DNA of 64,000 nt from Terrabacter tumescens (GTDB taxonomy: Bacteria; Actinomycetota; Actinomycetes; Actinomycetales; Dermatophilaceae). Below the pieces are notes generated by a model. It did no database searches. It was not told the origin of the DNA and saw nothing but the letters and a program-made list of their open reading frames with translations. Of the stretch, positions 62,528 to 64,000 are shown piece by piece. How positions within the stretch are numbered: position 1 is the first letter of the stretch; every line of letters starts with the position of its first letter. Position numbers and translations under genes: made by a program. The DNA is taken from the NCBI RefSeq assembly GCF_014646815.1, contig NZ_BMNZ01000002.1, positions 496,001 to 560,000 on the forward strand. Reading direction: 5' to 3'.

Positions 62528-63508
62528 ATGCTGAGACTGACGGTCACGATCCCCGGCGAGCTGACCGAACAGGTCACGAAGGTGCTCGCCGACTCGACCG
62601 CGGTGAGCACGCTGTCCGTCCTGCGCGGTGCGGCGGTGCGACCCCTCGGTGACGTCATCCACGCCGACGTCGCCCGCGAGGGAGCCAACGTCCTCGTCGA
62701 CCGGCTCCGCGAGCTCGGCGTGCACGAGGGCGGCACGCTCCAGATCGAGCCGGTCACGACGTGGATCTCACGGGCCGGCTTCGAGGCGGACGAGGAGACG
62801 CCGGGCAGCAGCGCCGACGCCGTCGTCTGGGCGCAGGTGGCGCAGCGGTCCTACGACGACAGCGAGCTCAACTGGACCTACCTGTCGTTCATGTCCCTCG
62901 CGACCCTCATCGCCGGCGTCGCCATCGTGCTCGACTCGCAGATCCTCGTCATCGGCGCCATGGTGCTCGGGCCGGAGTTCGGGGCCATCGCGGCGCTCGG
63001 CGTCGCGCTCGTGCGGCGGCGCACGCTCCTGCTGGCCGTCGCGGCCCGTGCGCTCGTCGTCGGGTTCGTCGTCGCCATCCTCGTCACGTGCCTGGCGGGT
63101 CTCGTCGGCCGGGGCCTCGGCTGGGTGACGCTCGACGACATCAGCGGGCGGCGGCCGGCGACCGACTTCATCTACGCGCCCGACAAGTGGTCTTTCATCG
63201 TCGCGGTGCTCGCGGCCGCGGCCGGGGTGCTGTCCCTGACCTCGGCCAAGCTCGGCGGCCTGAGCGGCGTCTTCATCTCCGTCACGACGATCCCCGCTGC
63301 CGGCAACGTCGCGCTGGGGCTCGCCTTCGGCGCGTGGGACGAGGTGCGCGGCAGCGGGCTGCAGCTCGTCGTCAACCTCGTCGGGATGGCACTCGCGGGC
63401 TGGCTGACCCTCGCGCTGCAGGCCGCTGTGTGGTCGCGGGTGCCCGCGCCGCGGTCGCACTCACGCCTGAGCCGGCACGTCCACGCCGAGCCACCGCCGC
63501 CTCGCTGA
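62528..63508 (+). CDS. DUF389 membrane protein
   Basis: 326 aa; CAGACT seven bases before the ATG. N-terminal ferredoxin-like cytosolic domain (LRLTVTIPGELTEQVTKVLA), then six helices with the family segment LIAGVAIVLDSQILVIGAMV and TTIPAAGNVALGLAFG. Unknown transport or envelope role. Confidence 0.92.
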   Translation: MLRLTVTIPGELTEQVTKVLADSTAVSTLSVLRGAAVRPLGDVIHADVAREGANVLVDRLRELGVHEGGTLQIEPVTTWISRAGFEADEETPGSSADAVVWAQVAQRSYDDSELNWTYLSFMSLATLIAGVAIVLDSQILVIGAMVLGPEFGAIAALGVALVRRRTLLLAVAARALVVGFVVAILVTCLAGLVGRGLGWVTLDDISGRRPATDFIYAPDKWSFIVAVLAAAAGVLSLTSAKLGGLSGVFISVTTIPAAGNVALGLAFGAWDEVRGSGLQLVVNLVGMALAGWLTLALQAAVWSRVPAPRSHSRLSRHVHAEPPPPR

Positions 63509-63529
63509 GGACGCTGCTCGGACGAGGGG

Positions 63530-63558
63530 TTGACACCGTTTCGTCCCCTCCCTATGTT
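63530..63558 (+). promoter_or_regulatory. Consensus sigma-70 promoter of the terminal locus
   Basis: -35 TTGACA (63530-63535), 17-bp spacer, -10 TATGTT (63553-63558). Confidence 0.85.
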
Positions 63559-63569
63559 AACGCTAACAT
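63554..63569. promoter_or_regulatory. LacI/AraR-type operator over the -10
   Basis: ATGTTAACGCTAACAT: perfect ATGTTA/TAACAT arms around ACGC. Same class as the ATGTTAGCGCTAACAT sites of LacI-family arabinose regulators. Different from the GGTAACCGTTG operators at 17.7 kb, so a second regulator is implied. Confidence 0.8.
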
Positions 63570-63680
63570 CGCGGGCATCGACGCCTGACCGGGGACGGTT
63601 GACGGGCTCGTGGTGACACCCGGACGCTCTGCACCCGCTCACGGCTGCCCTGCTGTGCGCCCGACAAGGAAGTCACCGGC

Positions 63681-64000
63681 ATGTCCGAATCGTCGACGCC
63701 GCGCCTGCGCGCCCGGCGTCCGCTCGCGGCCCTCACCAGCCTCGCCGTGGCGCTCACCACGGCCCTCACCTCGCTCGCCCTCACGGCGACGCCGTCCGCA
63801 GCGGCATCGCTCGACGACGGGCTCGTCCTGCGCTACGCCCTCGACCAGACCGCGGGCACGACCGTGACCGATGCGTCGGGCCACGGTCGTGACGCCACGA
63901 TCAGCGGCGACACCACCTGGACCGGGGCCGACGGCCTCCGCCTCGGCGGCACGAACGGCCACCTGCGTCTGCCGAACGACGTCTTGAAGGGCCTGACCGA
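63681..64000 (+). CDS. Exported LamG-like domain protein (3' truncated)
   Basis: At least 106 aa, running off the window. Signal peptide to about residue 42 (LTATPSAAAS), then the start of a concanavalin/LamG fold: LDDGLVLRYALDQTAGTTVT, DASGHGRDATISGD, LRLGGTNGHLRLP. Such domains commonly precede glycoside-hydrolase modules; the operator upstream suggests an arabinose-related secreted enzyme (inference). The TGTTAACGCTAACA operator and strong promoter serve it. Confidence 0.85.
   Translation, partial: MSESSTPRLRARRPLAALTSLAVALTTALTSLALTATPSAAASLDDGLVLRYALDQTAGTTVTDASGHGRDATISGDTTWTGADGLRLGGTNGHLRLPNDVLKGLT

Overview
The window is high-G+C (roughly 70-75% by eye), densely packed chromosomal DNA from an actinobacterium. 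GTG and TTG starts are common, Tat signals and lipoboxes mark exported proteins, there are ECF sigma factors with and without anti-sigma partners, and a methyltransferase/flavoprotein pair of the 10-methyl-branched (tuberculostearic) fatty-acid type is present. The gene set fits a soil actinomycete such as the Intrasporangiaceae, but that placement is inference. I saw no rRNA, tRNA, CRISPR array, insertion sequence or phage gene.

Layout. (1) 1-4124: tail of a sugar ABC permease, a Tat-exported GH144-type glucanase and a GH3 glucosidase, probably a beta-1,2-glucan locus. (2) 4276-14049: a divergent MarR regulator and an eight-gene co-directional run (pyruvate-oxidase-like ThDP enzyme, membrane protein, gluconate-dehydrogenase-type small subunit, GMC flavoprotein, enolase-superfamily dehydratase, GH15 glucoamylase/trehalase-like enzyme, SDR, small membrane protein), most of it translationally coupled. 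(3) 14037-16541: DUF2630, alpha/beta hydrolase and small exported or membrane proteins. (4) 16512-25846: LacI regulator and an arabinan/arabinoxylan operon (GH51, solute-binding lipoprotein, two permeases, two GH43 enzymes). Neither ABC locus contains an ATPase gene. (5) 25869-35469: SigL-like sigma/anti-sigma pair, family-5 uracil-DNA glycosylase, ArsR-type regulator, M23 peptidase, acetyltransferases, TadG-like pilus protein, DUF1992 and a GAF regulator. (6) 35583-39237: flavin monooxygenase and a tandem-duplicated acid phosphatase. (7) 39336-48827: housekeeping and stress genes, including an ECF42-type sigma/DGPF module, a small HTH protein with paired operators, and a CstR-like sensor. (8) 48850-54615: tmsB/tmsA-like pair, LysE, DinB and a second ECF42/DGPF module. 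(9) 54737-63508: (p)ppGpp-synthetase-like protein, two APC permeases, MocR regulator, MFS and DUF389. (10) 63681-end: start of an exported LamG-like protein behind a textbook promoter with an ATGTTA/TAACAT operator, apparently the beginning of another sugar locus.

The strongest unexplained signal is at DNA level. The octamer CGGCATAC (reverse complement GTATGCCG) occurs about 36 times in 64 kb, in both orientations and in several reading frames. It forces rare codons (TAT, GCA, ATA), is over-represented between genes, and once appears as an inverted pair forming a terminator. This resembles DNA-uptake-sequence behaviour or another genome-wide recognition site. Other results are two ECF42 modules with matching candidate promoters, a two-operator autoregulatory promoter for a 73-aa HTH protein, and a set of at least a dozen apparently leaderless genes whose -10-like box lies 5-8 nt before the start codon.
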